A stretch of DNA of 64,000 nucleotides from Blastomyces gilchristii SLH14081 (GCF_000003855.2 NW_003101674.1:2045042-2109041), one strand, 5' to 3'; positions 1-12,618 are shown, numbered from the stretch's first letter. The notes: generated by a model from the sequence alone, not told the origin. Numbers and translations are program-made.

Positions 1-1554
1 TGTTCTAATCAAAGAAGTGTGTATAGTGTCATGAGTTATTCTATCTTAATTAATCAATATCTTCAGATCTAAGAGCTGATACTCTCAGTTCATTCAGTGT
101 GTATCTGTCACATCAGACAGCATATCTTGTTCTCATTATAAGAGAGCATCTGTCATCAAGTTCTGACTGCTGAGATGATAGTGTATTATAAAATAAAAGC
201 AGCTTAGAAATTCAGATTATTATATCTATCATTCAGTGAGTTTACAGATAATTATAAAGTGCTTGAGATTCTTATGATCTGTGATTATCTTAAATTCAGA
301 GATACTTCAGAGTTCAGAGTTTCATTCTTCTAGACAGTGTATAATTGTAAGAAGTTTCTTATTATAAATCTTATAATTGTATTCAGCAGAACTCAGTTTC
401 TTAGATATGAAAACACATGATTATAGAATATCTTTATTATTATATTACAATATTACTTCTTCTGTTACATAGTCAGAGAAATCAGGTTCAATAACTATTT
501 TATAATCAGAGTTAAATATTATTAGTAGAGAGATATTAATGAATATCTTCTTTATCTATATGAATGCAGCTTCAGTGTCTGCTAATTACTGAAATACTGA
601 GTCTTTCTTAATGAGTTCTGTAAGTAATCTTGTGATATCTGAGAAGTTTTATATAAATCACTGATAGAAGTTAGCAAATCTGATGAAGCTTTATACATCT
701 TTCACAGTATACAGAGCTTCTCATTCAAGAATAACAGAGACTTTCTCAGAATTCATTCAAATTCTCTTGTCAGCTTCTATAATAAAACCTAGATATTTAG
801 TACTCTTGACTTCAAAATCACACTTATTAATATCTATCAATAGTTCTGCTTCTTGTAGTTATTGTAATATCTTCTGTACATGTTCTTGATATTCTTTCCT
901 GAACTTATCAGTGAAGATGAGAATGTCATTGAGATATACAGATATGAATTCATTAAGAAAATCTCAAAGTGCTCAGTTGATATACTTCTGAAATATACTG
1001 AGAGCATTAGCTAGTCTGAAGAGAGTAACTACTCATTCAAAGAGATTATATCATGTTCAGAATACTATAAGTCACTCATCTTCTTCAGTGATATGAATCT
1101 TATGCAACATAGTGATGATATCTAGTTTTATAAATTATTAAGCTTGTTCAATGCAAGCTAGAGTTTCATTAATAAGAGATAGCAGATAGCAGTCTTTCTT
1201 TGTTATTCTATTCAGTTCTTAATAGTTCATACAGAATCAAAGTTCTTTATCTGATTTCTTTGCAATGAGAATAGAGATCACAGTGAAAGAATTACTAATA
1301 TATATGAATTCTTTATCTAATAGATCATTGAGTGTCTTTTAAAGAAGAAGAAGTTCATCTTAAAACATGTTATAAAGAGAGCTCTATGACAGTTCAGAGT
1401 TCTTATTATTCTTCTTCTCTAACTTAATACTGTAATTCACTTCAGAATCTTGTAAGAGAGATATATTTATAATATTATCTTGTTAGAAGACATCTAGATA
1501 TTCATGATATTGTTAAGAGAGTTTTGTATAAGAATCTGTTATTATAATATAAGA
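1..1554 (-). pseudogene. Gyp1-a pol, reverse transcriptase/RNase H part
   Basis: Read on the minus strand this is the reverse transcriptase and RNase H region of a Ty3/Gypsy pol. The polymerase active site near 925-950 reads Y-L-N-D-I-L, so the first catalytic Asp of the usual Y-x-D-D is changed to Asn by a G-to-A transition. Stops are mostly TGA/TAG at Trp positions and TAA/TAG at Gln positions. The same segment is alignable by eye with copies b, c and d. It is non-functional. Confidence 0.85.
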
Positions 1555-1867
1555 TGTAAGAGGTCTACGCCGAATAGATCGGTATAATATATAGGTCTTA
1601 TATAACAAAGAGAAAAATGTTAAAGAAGGAAAAGAAAGAGAAAGTACAAGAATCAGCAATTGAAGTGAATATTTATATGTGTATGTGGTGATGTACACGG
1701 TGGAGCTTTGAGGCAGAAGAATATACATGCATTCATAGCAGCCGAGGATCGGTGATTGGAACATACACATTCATGGTGACTGAGGATCAGCGATCGGGAA
1801 TGAGGCGGTAGAAATCTATGAAGTGTATGAAATAGTCTATATGATTGATCAGGTGCAGCTCATCACA
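1555..1867 (-). repeat. 3' LTR of Gyp1 copy b
   Basis: A 313-bp long terminal repeat, written TGTAAGAGG...TCATCACA on the plus strand. It matches the LTR at 6990-7302 but is more mutated: the end that reads GGGCGCAGCCCGCCACA in the 5' LTR is AGGTGCAGCTCATCACA here. The pol stop codon lies directly against its inner edge (1868-1870). Confidence 0.93.
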
Positions 1868-4800
1868 TTAGCCCTCTTCTTTCAGAAGCAGTTCTCATCA
1901 GTCAAGAACTGTCATTTCAGATAACATGAAACTCAGAGTTCAGGTCAGTTGATTATAGTCAACTCATTTCATAAGATATTATCAGCTGCAGCTGTGTAAT
2001 CTCTCATTGAGAATATCTTCAATCTCTCACTCAAGCTCATTATCTTCTTCTATGATCTCTGGCAGCTGTCAGTCAGAAGCCAGTTGAGAAGAGAACAGGT
2101 TGATGATGATACAGCAGAGCAAGCTTGTGTGAAAGATATTATGAATTTCTGATGATGTGTTAAGATGATAGTTATGACTATCTAGAACTTCTATCACTTT
2201 ATACTTGACATGATAATAATTCAGTGTATAAGATGAATATGTGATCTATATATTCTTAGAATTTAATCACACTAAGTCTTCTATCTTATACTGCTCAGCA
2301 GAGTCTCAGTGAATATTGATTTAATTCTCTTAATCTTGTTTCACAGCTGTTATGCAGACTTCTGCTCAGTTATAAGTATCTCAGAGCTTTATTACTATAT
2401 TATCAGTGATCTGAATTAGACTGCAGAGATTTAATATAAACTGTGTAATCTCTAGAAGATCTAATATCTTCATATGATAACTATATATAAGAAAGAATAA
2501 ACTTATATCTGTTAAAATAATATCTTAATCATTGATAGTGATCTCTGTGTGTAGAAGAAGATCATGTCAATCATCTTATAAGTAATTACAGAACTTATAG
2601 AGATAATTCTTCACAGTCTGAATTATCTGTTCTGATATATCATCAGTCTCAGAATAATAGATAGTTGACAGACAGTGTATAATCTTAAGAACTTAACAGA
2701 TTCTTATTCAGAGAGCACTCACAAATTAACAGTCTTAATTCAATACTATAGATCTTAGCAATTCATACATTTAATAGAATGAGCTCTATAGAAAAGCTTT
2801 GATAACTTATTCAGTATTCATCTTATTACAAGATTTTAACATTATATCTTTACTTAATTAATTCATAATAATCAGAATGTTTCTACAACTCTTACTCTTA
2901 AATAGATTAATAGTGAAGTTAATTACTACATCTCATCAGATTCTATCAGAGATATTGAGTGACTTCAATAGATCTTTTCTACAGTTCTTTTATAAGATAA
3001 TAGAAGAATAGTGATTACAGTTTCAGATAAAGTGTCTAATACTATTTAATATCTCAGATCAGTAGAACTCTCAGAAGATCATTCTATACAGTTATTCACA
3101 GCCTGAATAATCAGTTATACACAAATTATGTATCTCTTGTATTATTCAAGTGTGTAAGAGTTCAGAGTGAGAGACTCAGTATCATTTATAAAATTATAGA
3201 GTGTTATTATCATTGATTGAATATTCTGAGATATCAGTTCTTATACATAGTTCTGAGAAAAATTAGAATACTTCTTGACATACTGCTTCAGTGAGAATCT
3301 GAAGAAGTTTATCAGTCTGAGCTGCTGTATATCACAGTTCATTCAGTGTAGAGAAAGTGAAGATATCAATATCAGTGTCAGTTCAGAGAGAGAATGTTCT
3401 AATCAGAGAAGTATGTATAATGTCATGAGTTGTTCTATCTTGATTAATTAATATCTTCAGATCTAAGAGCTGATGTTCTTGATTTATTCAGTATATATCT
3501 GTCATATCAGACAGTATATCTTGTTCTCATTATAAGAGAGTATCTGTCATCAAGTTCTGACTGCTGAGATAATAGTGTATCATAAAATAAAAGCAGCTTA
3601 GAAATTCAGATTATCATATCTATTATTCAGTGAGTTTACAGATGATTATAAAGTACTTGAGATTCTTATGATCTGTGATTATCTTAAATTCAAAGACATT
3701 TCAGAGTTCAGAGTCTCATTTCTCTAGACAGTATATAATTATGAGAAGTTTCTTATTATAGATCTCATAATTGCATTCAATAAGACTCAGTTTCTTAGAT
3801 ATAAAGACACATGATTATAGAATATCTTTATTATTATATTACAATATCACTTCTTCTATTATATAGTCAGAGAAATCAGCTTCAACAACTGTCTCATAAT
3901 CAGAATTAAATATTATTAGTAGAGAGATATTAGTGAACATCTTCTTCATCTGTGTAAATACAGCTTCAGTGTCTGCTAATCATTGAAATACTGAGTCTTT
4001 CTTAGTGAGTTCTGTAAGTGATCTTATAATATCTGAGAAGTTTCATATAAATCACTGATAGAAGTGAGCAAATCTGATGAAGCTTCATACATCTTTCACA
4101 GTGCACAGAGTCTCTCATTCAAGAATAGTAGAGATCTTCTCAGAATTCATTCAGATTCTCTTATCAGCTTCAATGATAAAATCTAAGTATTTAGTACTCT
4201 TGACTTCAAAATCATACTTATCAATATTAATTGATAGTTCTGCTTCTCATAGTTATTGTAATACTCTTTACATATACTCTTGATATTTCTTTCTGAATTC
4301 ATCAATAAAGATGAGAATGTCATCTAAATAAGCAGATACAAATTCATCAAGAAAGTCTTAAAGTACTCAGTTGATATACTTCTGAAATGTACTGAGAGTA
4401 TTGATCAGTTCAAAGAGTATGACTACTCATTCAAAGAGATTATATTATGTTCAGAATGCTGTAAGTCACTTATCTTCTTCAGTGATACAGATCTTATGAA
4501 ATATGATAATGATATCTAACTTTATAAATCATTGAGCTCATTCAATGTGAGCTAGAGTTTCATTGATAAGAAATAAAGAATAACAGTCTTTCTTTATTAA
4601 TCTGTTCAACTCTTGATAATTCACACAGAACTGAAGTTCTTTATCTGATTTCTTTGTAAAGAGAATAGAGGCTGCAGTGAAAGAGTTACTAATATATATA
4701 AATTCTTTATTCAACAGATCATTGAGTGTCTTTCAAAGAAGAAGAAGTTCATCTCAGAACATGTTATAAAGAGAGCTTTATAATAATTCAAAGTTCTTAT

Positions 4801-5497
4801 CATTCTTTTTCTCTAACTTGATACTGTGATTCACTTCAGAATCTCATAAGAGAGATATATTTTTAATATTATCTTGTCAGAAGACATCTAGATATTCATG
4901 ATATTATTGAGAGAGTTTTGTATGAGAATCTGTTATTGTAATACAGAATAACTTTTCTAGAGCCTTTTTAATATTAGTCAGACTGATGAAATAGATTGAT
5001 ACATGATTCTGCTATCAGTGAACTTATCAGTAACTCTGTCAGTGATTTTAATGATGACTTCTTTTTCAGAGTATTTTATAAGTGTTGACAGAGATCTGTG
5101 TAAGATTCATAGTCTTGTAAATATCATCTTTATGAATTCTATCATTATTAGAGAATATCAAGCTTCTATTTCAAGTATTCAGTAAGATGCTCTGTTCAGA
5201 TAGTCAGATAAGTTCTAATATAAGATTATAATTGAGATTATTAACTTCATATACATAGACATCTTCATATTGATGTCCTCTCACATCTATGTTTAGTTTT
5301 ATTATATAATGAGTACAAACATCTTTCAGATCATTAAATTCTATGAGGAGTTAAGGTTTTGATAAAGAGATACACTGAAGGTTATAATATCTTACAACTG
5401 AAGATTTTATCATTGTATAGTAGTATAGACTGCTGTCTATCATGGCTTTTATATTATACATATTATCAATCACAGTAGATACAAGAATTACATTCAT
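1868..5497 (-). pseudogene. Gyp1-b pol (protease, RT, RNase H, integrase, chromodomain)
   Basis: The frame from the ATG at 5497-5495 to the TAA at 1870-1868 is 1,210 codons including stop, the same length as in copy d. Its order is: protease near the start (Asp-Ser-Ser where D-S/T-G is expected), reverse transcriptase with Y-L-D-D-I-L near 4315-4340, RNase H, integrase, and a C-terminal chromodomain near 1900-2040. Many in-frame stops occur at former Trp, Gln and Arg codons, so no product is possible. Chromodomains in this family tether integration to marked histones. Confidence 0.88.
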
Positions 5498-6681
5498 TAC
5501 TATTTTCTCTTTAAATCATTGTCATCTGATCTCTTCAAGCTTCTATTTGTAAATTTGAATAGAAGCTAATCTTTTCCCTGTTTCATCAGAACATTCTCAT
5601 AGTTATCTTCTGAATCTTTCTCTAATATAATATGATTGATGCAGACAGACACTGATTCATTTTTCAAATAAGAAGACACTGATCTTTCTCTCAAGTATGA
5701 AGACATATAGATTAATCAGCAGTTGAAAGCAATGTGTTCTGATCAGTTACAGTTGATGTACACTTCACATTGATGTTGATCAGTGACTTCTTCAGAAGTA
5801 ATTTCAGAGACTCAGAAGCCTGTTCAAACAGCAGAAACTCTTACTTATGTATAGATATTTGAATCTATTCAGTTCATGACATCTGCATCATTGCTGTTCT
5901 TCAGTGCAGGTGTATGAGTTACTGAGATGTAATATCTTCTATCACTATTCTATATACTCTTGAGCTTAATAAGACAGTCATTCAATGTTCAGAGCTGTGT
6001 GCAGAAGTCTTTATAAATCTGATCTTCATCTATACTTACAAGAGTCTGTAAGAGTTTGAAAGTCAATGTCTTCTTGAGCATGTTAATCTTTATTCAATTC
6101 TTTCAAGATTGATCATCTGCTTCTAGAATCTTAATGTTAAAGTCAGAAATGAATGTTGTAAGAGAAGTGTTTCTCTGTCAGACACTCTATAATCAATCTA
6201 ATACTTTCTATTGCATGACAGTATCTCAGAACAGAATATCAAGATATTTCATGATATTATCAGACATTTGCAATGCTGGTTCACATGCTTTCATTCATGA
6301 ATAAAACTTCTGTTTCACACAATTCTTCAATCATTCATTGATATATCAATCTTGATTGATTAATGAATCAATGACATCTTCATCTACACTCAGTTTCATG
6401 AGCATTTCCATTCTTCATAATAAGTAGAGAGTGAGATTGAAAGCATTAAAATATACAGAAGTATCTAAGTGTTCTTTCAGTACTTTTATATTCAATTCTG
6501 TAGATGTTGAAATTGCATGAGTTTCTTATTATGATAATTATTAAATCTCTTCATATTGATGTTGTTAAGTTGCATGCATATCAGCTATTTATTGTTATTA
6601 TAGTTTCAACATTGCTCAGAGTCACTGTGACACTGCATCTATACTCATATTCAGAGATTCTCTCATATTATTGTTAGACAT
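5494..6681 (-). pseudogene. Gyp1-b gag
   Basis: The frame opens at the ATG at 6681-6679 (M-S-N-N-N-M) and runs 396 codons to a TGA at 5496-5494 that overlaps the pol ATG. Near 5735-5790 it carries a zinc-knuckle-like segment (C-N-x3-E-H-I-x-F-N-C). The capsid-type region before it resembles Ty3/Gypsy Gag in its Trp/Leu-rich pattern. Stops have been introduced by transitions. The start was chosen because the equivalent ATG exists in copies c and d; the more upstream ATG in d is a mutated CpG. Confidence 0.75.
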
Positions 6682-6976
6682 GATTATATTGTTTATTGAA
6701 TATGTGATATCTGTGAAATCTGAAGAAGTATAATCATATAAATATCTCATACATCTGAGTGTCAGAACTCTCAGGTCTTTCACTGATATTCTCTTTGTAA
6801 GATCTTATTACAGAGCCAGAGCAACTGATGAGTAAGCTTCTATCTGAGAACTCAGTGTTCACTTAACTGTGTTTCTCTTTCTTACACATTGTTACATGTT
6901 CAGATATCTCTTGATGAATAATCATTTCTGATGAGAAGATGATATATGAATAATCATTTTTAATAAGAAGACAATG

Positions 6977-6987
6977 AATGTTTTTCT
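6977..6987 (-). other. self-primer binding site of Gyp1-b
   Basis: Two bases inside the 5' LTR. Read on the element strand it is AGAAAAACATT, the complement of an 11-nt stretch inside the LTR apart from CpG-type mutations (and two extra A residues in this LTR, 7044-7056). There is no tRNA-like TGG here. Compare the entries for copies a, c and d. Confidence 0.7.
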
Positions 6988-6989
6988 AG

Positions 6990-7302
6990 TGTAAGAAGCC
7001 TACACTGAATAGATCAGTATAATATATAGGTCTTATATAACAAAGAAAAAAACATTAAAGAAGAAAAAGAAAGAGAAAGTATAAGAATCAGCAATTGAAG
7101 TGGATATTTATACATGTATGTGATGGTGTACGCGGTGGAGCTTCAGGGGGGAAGAATATACGCGCGTTTGTAGCGGCCGAGGATCGGCGATCAGAACATA
7201 CCCGTTCATGGCGGCCGAGGATCGGCGATCGGGAATGAGGCGGTAGGAATCTATGGAGTGTACGGAATAGTCTATATGATTGATCGGGCGCAGCCCGCCA
7301 CA
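6990..7302 (-). repeat. 5' LTR of Gyp1 copy b
   Basis: A 313-bp LTR. The outer half (about 7131-7302) keeps many CpG sites, including a repeated GGCCGAGGATCGGCGATC block, while the inner half is mutated. It carries a purine-rich run on this strand (CT-rich on the element strand) next to the predicted transcript start, and a conserved TTATATAAG-like box. Confidence 0.93.
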
Positions 7303-7307
7303 TAAGA

Positions 7308-7820
7308 TAACTTTTCTAAGGCCTTTTTGATATCAGTCAGACTGACAGAATAGATTATCATATAATTCTGCTATCAGTGACTTCTTTTTCAGAGCATTTC
7401 ATATGCATTGACAGAGATCTGTGTCAGATTCATGATCTTGTGAATATCATCTTTGTGAATTCTATCATTGTTAGAGAATATCAAGCTTCTGTTTTAAGTG
7501 TTTAATAAGATTTCTTATTCAGATAGTCAGATAAGTTCTAACATAAGATTGTAATCAAGATTATTAACTTCATATGTATAGATATCTTCATATTGATATT
7601 CTCTCACATCTATGATCAACTTCATTATGTAATGAGTATAAATGTCTTTTAAGTCATCAAATCCTGTGAGAAGTCAGGGTTTTGATAAGAGAATACACTG
7701 AAGATTGTAATATCTTATAACTGAAGATTTAATCATTGCATAATAACATAGACTGCTGTCTATCATGACTTTCATATTATACATGTTATCAATTACAGTA
7801 GATACAAGAATTACATTTAT
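7308..7820 (-). pseudogene. Gyp1-a pol, N-terminal (protease) part
   Basis: Continuation of copy a pol on the far side of copy b. The start codon is mutated (ATG to ATA at 7820-7818). Protease-type sequence with Asp-Ser-Ser is visible near 7760. Around 7370-7385 copy a lacks roughly 50 bp present in copy b. Confidence 0.8.
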
Positions 7821-8989
7821 TATTATTTTCTCTTCAAATTATTATCATCTGACCTCTTCAAGCTTCTGTTTGTGAATTTGAATAGAAGCTAATCTTTTCC
7901 CTGTTTTATCAGAGCATTCTCATAGTTATCTTCTGAATCTTTCTTCACTGCAGTGTGATTGATGCAGACAGACACTGATTCATTCTTTGAGTGAGAAGAT
8001 ACATAAGTTAATTGACAGTTGAAAGAAATGTGTTCTGATAAGTTACAGTTAATGCACACTTCTCATTGACATTAATCATTGACTTCTTCAGAAGTGATCT
8101 CAGGAACTCAGAAGTCTGTTCAAACAGCAGAGACTCTTGCTTATACATAGACATTTGAGTCTACTCAGTTCATGACATCTATGTCATTGTTATTATTCTT
8201 CAGCACAGATATCAACATCAGTGTATAAGTGACTGAGATGTAACATCTTCTGTCACTGTTCTGTATACTCTTGAGCTTGGTAAGACAGTCATTCAATGTC
8301 TGAAGTGATGTACAGAAACCTTCATAAGTCTAGTCTTCATCTACACTTACAAGAGTCTGCAAGAGTTTGAAAGTTAATGTCTTCTTGAGCATGCTAATCT
8401 TTATTCAATTTGTTCAAGATTGATTACCTGCTTCTAGAATCTTGATGTCAAAGTCAGGAATAAATGTTGTGAGAGAAGTGTTTCTCTGTCAGATACTCTG
8501 TAATTAATCTAATACTTTCTATTGCATGACAGTGTCTTGAAACAGAATATCAAGATATTTAATGATATTGTCAGATATTTATAACACTGATTCACATGCT
8601 TTTATTCATGAATAAAACTTCTGTTTCATACAATTCTTTAATTATTCATTGATATATCAATCTTGATTGATTAATAAACTGATAGCATCTTCATTTACAC
8701 TCAGTTTTGCAAGCATTTCCATTCTTCATGATAAGTAGAGAGTGAGATCAGAAGTATCAAAATATGCAGAAGCATTTAAGCATTCTTTCAGTGCTTTTAT
8801 ATTCAATTCTGTAGATGTTGAAATCACATGAGTTCTTTATTAAGTTAATCATTGAATCTCTTCATATTGAAGTTGTTGAGTCATATGCATATCTGCTATC
8901 TATTACTGTTGTAATTTTAACATTACTTAGAGTCACTGTGATATCACTTCTATACTTGCATTCAAGAGTTCTTTCATATTGTCATTAGA
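7817..8989 (-). pseudogene. Gyp1-a gag
   Basis: Minus-strand gag matching that of copies b and d, with the same zinc-knuckle-like segment near 8030-8080. The ATG is changed to ATA near 8989. Upstream, 8990-9166 is open in this copy only because of a one-base deletion; in b, c and d it is not in frame with gag, so I treat it as leader. Confidence 0.7.
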
Positions 8990-9281
8990 TATGTTATTCA
9001 TTGAATATATGATATCTGTGAAATCTGAAGAAGTGTAATTGTATGAATATCTCATATATCTGAGTGTTAGAACTCTCAGGTCTTTTACTGACATTCTCTT
9101 ATAAGGTCTTATTGCAGAGCTAGAGTGACTGATAAGCAAGCTTCTATCTGAGAACTCAGTGTTCACTTAACTGTGTTTCTCTTTATTACACATTATTATG
9201 CATTCAGATATCTTCTTGATGAATAATCATTTCTAATGTGAAGATAATACATGGATAATCATTTCTAATAAGAAGATGATG

Positions 9282-9292
9282 AACATTTTTCA
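9282..9292 (-). other. self-primer binding site of Gyp1-a (co-varying copy)
   Basis: Element strand TGAAAAATGTT, two bases inside the 5' LTR. The LTR segment of the same copy at 9351-9361 reads TGAAAAACATT on the plus strand. Compared with copies b, c and d, both partners carry the same end-base change (TGA and TCA instead of AGA and TCT), so pairing is preserved. Confidence 0.75.
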
Positions 9293-9294
9293 AG

Positions 9295-9585
9295 TGTAAG
9301 AGATCTATGCTGAATAGATCAGTATAATATATAGGTCTTATATAACAAAGTGAAAAACATTAAAGAAGAAAAAGAAAGAGAAAGTGTGAGAATCAGTGAT
9401 TGAAGTGAATATTTATACATGTACATGATGCGTACGCGGTAGAGATTCGGGGTGAAAGAATAGGAATTCTGTGGGTTTTTCAGCTGAGGATTGGCGATTG
9501 AGAATGACCGAGAATCAGAGCTTTCAGCGGAATCTATGAAGTGTAAGAGAATAGTCTATATGATGATCGGGCGCAGCCCGTCACA
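9295..9585 (-). repeat. 5' LTR of Gyp1 copy a
   Basis: A 291-bp LTR beginning TGTAAGAGATC and ending GGGCGCAGCCCGTCACA. Only the last 20 or so bases keep their CpGs. It joins LINE endonuclease sequence directly at 9586. Confidence 0.9.
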
Positions 9586-10229
9586 TTCCACAATTATAGA
9601 GTTTCTTAATGAAGTTATATTCAGAAATTCTCTATTAATTATTCAGATATTATTATTTTTCTTCAATGACTTTTCATTATAGATATTTATAAGCTGTATA
9701 GTATTAAACTCATTCTCTTTATCTATAATATCACTCATCAGAATATCAGGGTCAGACATGATATCAAATCTTAGATTAAATTAATATTTTAATCTCTTTC
9801 TTTCATAGATCACTACTCTTGACTTTATCTCAGACTTTTAAAATAGAAAGCAGTAGTAGCTTGAATAAGAAATGATGTATTTTTACTCAGTATCAAAATT
9901 CAGTTTCTAAAGCAGTATAAAATTAACTTTTTATTCAAATGTAATTTAAAGACAAGAATAAATACAATTTGAGTTTCTATTCATATTATTTTGAATAAAT
10001 ATGATTTTTGCGGAGTTTTTAAACTTTTTTTATTGTTTTTATTATATATTCATACTAAAAGAGAGTAGAGATAGAGTAGAATCTAATCACTATTATCAGA
10101 TAGTAGATTATAACTATTTTAAAAAGTAGAAATCTCAACTGCTTGTATTATATCTAGTTTATTATTAGAGTCATTTCTCAATTCTCTAATCTTAACAGAA
10201 GTTTGAGAATTTAAGTTCTATTTACATTT
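9586..10229 (-). pseudogene. LINE-2 ORF2 start (endonuclease), fragment
   Basis: Minus strand, N-terminal part of the apurinic-endonuclease-like domain. It stops within the motif that in LINE-1 reads D-F-N-A-H-H. The remainder of ORF2 is left of the window. Fungal LINE ORF2 proteins carry endonuclease, reverse transcriptase and often RNase H; only the first is represented here. Confidence 0.65.
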
Positions 10230-11684
10230 AGCTGAAGAATTGAAGTTTGAAGATTTAAATAGTTAAGAGTTTCTTCTTTTTAAGCTTGCAGTTGTAGATT
10301 TACTGACTTGACTATTCTCTTCAGTTTTAGATTGACTTTGAGCTTTATCTTTTCTTCAGTTCTGTTGAGTTTTTGAAGTAAATATACATTCTTTTAAGCT
10401 AGATACATGTTTTTCTTTGCAATTAGAGCATTTAAGCAGAGTATATTAACATATTTTATCTCTTTTTAAGCATGTTTTATATTTATACTCACTAGTTTTA
10501 TAATCTCTAGCATAGAATGCACATTTTGAGTCTCTAAAATAAGAGATTGTGAAGTGTTCATATCTTTAACAGTTTGAACACTGTGTTTGAGCTTTGAGAT
10601 TCATTCTTAAGTCTTTGTATTCATGAACTCTCATTTTCAAATCTGCTACTCTTACTTTAGAGATGTTTAATTATTCAACTATCTTTATATAAACTAGAAC
10701 AGAGACATTTCTTCTGCTTTATCTGAACTCAATTGAATTTAGTTATAGAGACTCTTTTCTCAGTTGAATAGAGTTGTATTCTTCTAATTTATTTTTAAGA
10801 AGTAGTATTTCTTCTTCACAGTCAAAAATTTCAACTGAAATATTATAAAGAATGAATTTATCTCACTTTTCATCTCTCTCAGATAGAATTATTGTGTTTA
10901 ATAAGAATTCTACTGCTGATTTTCAGAGATTCTTATTCTGAATAAGGAATTCTGCACTGAATTCAGGCATTGTAGTCAGAATGATGAAGTCTTTAAAGAA
11001 GAATAACTCAATTGAAGCTATAACTGATTTTTGCACTTTAATATCAGTCATTAACTGAGAAAAGAACTGCTGATTAATTTCATTTCTAATTCTGAAAATG
11101 AGATTTAAGTTTAGCTTGTTTCTCTGTAAGATGTTCTGATTTAAGACTTTGAGAATAAGTCTTCTACTTCTGAAGATTTAAAAGTTTTTCTCTTTTTACA
11201 TTTTTTTCTTTACTTTTCTATGAATAGAAGTATGAGCAGTATTCTTCTTACTTTTCTCAGAATTTTGAGCAGATTTTGAGATAGCAGATTTAGAGATAGC
11301 AGATTCAGCTGCTTGAGTATATATTTTCTTCTGATTTAAAGAAGAAGAAGAAGAAGTAGAAAAAGAAGAAGAGTAAAATAAAGAGTCAGTGATTGTACTA
11401 GAAATTTTCAATATTTTTTAAACTGTGTTTGAAATTCTAAGTTTGAACTTGATTATCTTCTGTAGTTGTCTAGTCTGAGTATGAAGAATTAACAGAACTT
11501 CTTCATTCATCTCACTTAGACACTGCTTTTTAAGAATCTTGCTTATTTTTTTAAGTTTCTGTATTTTAAAAACTTATTATTTCTCTATCTCTTCTTTCTT
11601 TCTTCTCTTCAAAATTTCAATCTCAGAAATAGTATTTGAGAAAGCATCTTTTTTCACATCAACTGAGTGTATTTTTGAACTCAT
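10230..11684 (-). pseudogene. LINE-2 ORF1 (Gag-like, zinc knuckles)
   Basis: Starts at the ATG at 11684-11682 (M-S-S-K-I-H-S-V). Features seen: a charged helical N-terminus, a Ser-rich segment with a short repeat (A-I-S-K-S) near 11270-11310, and a C-terminal cluster of C-x2-C knuckles at about 10430-10600. This layout is that of Tad-clade LINE ORF1, an RNA-binding protein. It is interrupted by stops at Trp, Gln and Arg positions. Confidence 0.75.
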
Positions 11685-11790
11685 TATTCTCACTCAATGA
11701 AAAGTTGATCAGACTGTTTTAATTGAGAGATTTATTAAACTCTTTTAAATTGAAAAGTTGATCAGACTGGTTCAAAAGAAGAATACAAGA

Positions 11791-12618
11791 NNNNNNNNNN
11801 NNNNNNNNNNNNNNNNNNNNNNNNNNNNNNNNNNNNNNNNNNNNNNNNNNNNNNNNNNNNNNNNNNNNNNNNNNNNNNNNNNNNNNNNNNNNNNNNNNNN
11901 NNNNNNNNNNNNNNNNNNNNNNNNNNNNNNNNNNNNNNNNNNNNNNNNNNNNNNNNNNNNNNNNNNNNNNNNNNNNNNNNNNNNNNNNNNNNNNNNNNNN
12001 NNNNNNNNNNNNNNNNNNNNNNNNNNNNNNNNNNNNNNNNNNNNNNNNNNNNNNNNNNNNNNNNNNNNNNNNNNNNNNNNNNNNNNNNNNNNNNNNNNNN
12101 NNNNNNNNNNNNNNNNNNNNNNNNNNNNNNNNNNNNNNNNNNNNNNNNNNNNNNNNNNNNNNNNNNNNNNNNNNNNNNNNNNNNNNNNNNNNNNNNNNNN
12201 NNNNNNNNNNNNNNNNNNNNNNNNNNNNNNNNNNNNNNNNNNNNNNNNNNNNNNNNNNNNNNNNNNNNNNNNNNNNNNNNNNNNNNNNNNNNNNNNNNNN
12301 NNNNNNNNNNNNNNNNNNNNNNNNNNNNNNNNNNNNNNNNNNNNNNNNNNNNNNNNNNNNNNNNNNNNNNNNNNNNNNNNNNNNNNNNNNNNNNNNNNNN
12401 NNNNNNNNNNNNNNNNNNNNNNNNNNNNNNNNNNNNNNNNNNNNNNNNNNNNNNNNNNNNNNNNNNNNNNNNNNNNNNNNNNNNNNNNNNNNNNNNNNNN
12501 NNNNNNNNNNNNNNNNNNNNNNNNNNNNNNNNNNNNNNNNNNNNNNNNNNNNNNNNNNNNNNNNNNNNNNNNNNNNNNNNNNNNNNNNNNNNNNNNNNNN
12601 NNNNNNNNNNNNNNNNNN
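11791..12618. other. assembly gap (828 N)
   Basis: Unknown bases. The gap lies between a LINE 5' end and a tandem repeat, so collapse of a repeat array is a plausible cause. Open frames spanning it are meaningless. Confidence 0.99.

Larger units (their letters stand above)
1555..7302 (-). mobile_element. Gyp1 copy b, full-length Ty3/Gypsy chromovirus
   Basis: A complete element of 5,748 bp with two LTRs (1555-1867 and 6990-7302), TG...CA termini and a 5-bp target duplication TAAGA on both sides (1550-1554, 7303-7307). Order from its 5' end: LTR, self-complementary primer site, gag, pol ending in a chromodomain, polypurine tract, LTR. It was inserted into the pol gene of copy a and is therefore younger than copy a. 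Confidence 0.95.
1..9585 (-). mobile_element. Gyp1 copy a, outer Ty3/Gypsy chromovirus (left end outside window)
   Basis: The element runs on the minus strand. Its 5' LTR is at 9295-9585, gag and the start of pol lie at 7308-8989, and pol resumes at 1-1554 after interruption by copy b (1555-7302). The interruption is proven by the 5-bp duplication TAAGA at 1550-1554 and 7303-7307, and by the join: sequence at 7308 onward continues the pol reading of 1554 exactly as it runs uninterrupted in copies b and d. The integrase part and 3' LTR lie beyond the left edge. The element itself sits in a LINE whose endonuclease region resumes at 9586. It is heavily mutated in RIP style. Confidence 0.9.
9586..11790 (-). 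mobile_element. Tad-like LINE copy 2 (5' part, cut by Gyp1-a and a gap)
   Basis: Aligns by eye over its full length with 25322-27392 of LINE copy 1. It holds ORF1 and the first part of ORF2. It ends on the left where Gyp1-a was inserted into the endonuclease motif and on the right at a run of Ns that begins about where the LINE 5' end is expected. Confidence 0.85.

Noticed and set aside
8990..9166. Extension of Gyp1-a gag upstream to 9166
   Set aside because: It depends on a one-base deletion unique to copy a and a GTG start. In b, c and d this leader is out of frame with gag.
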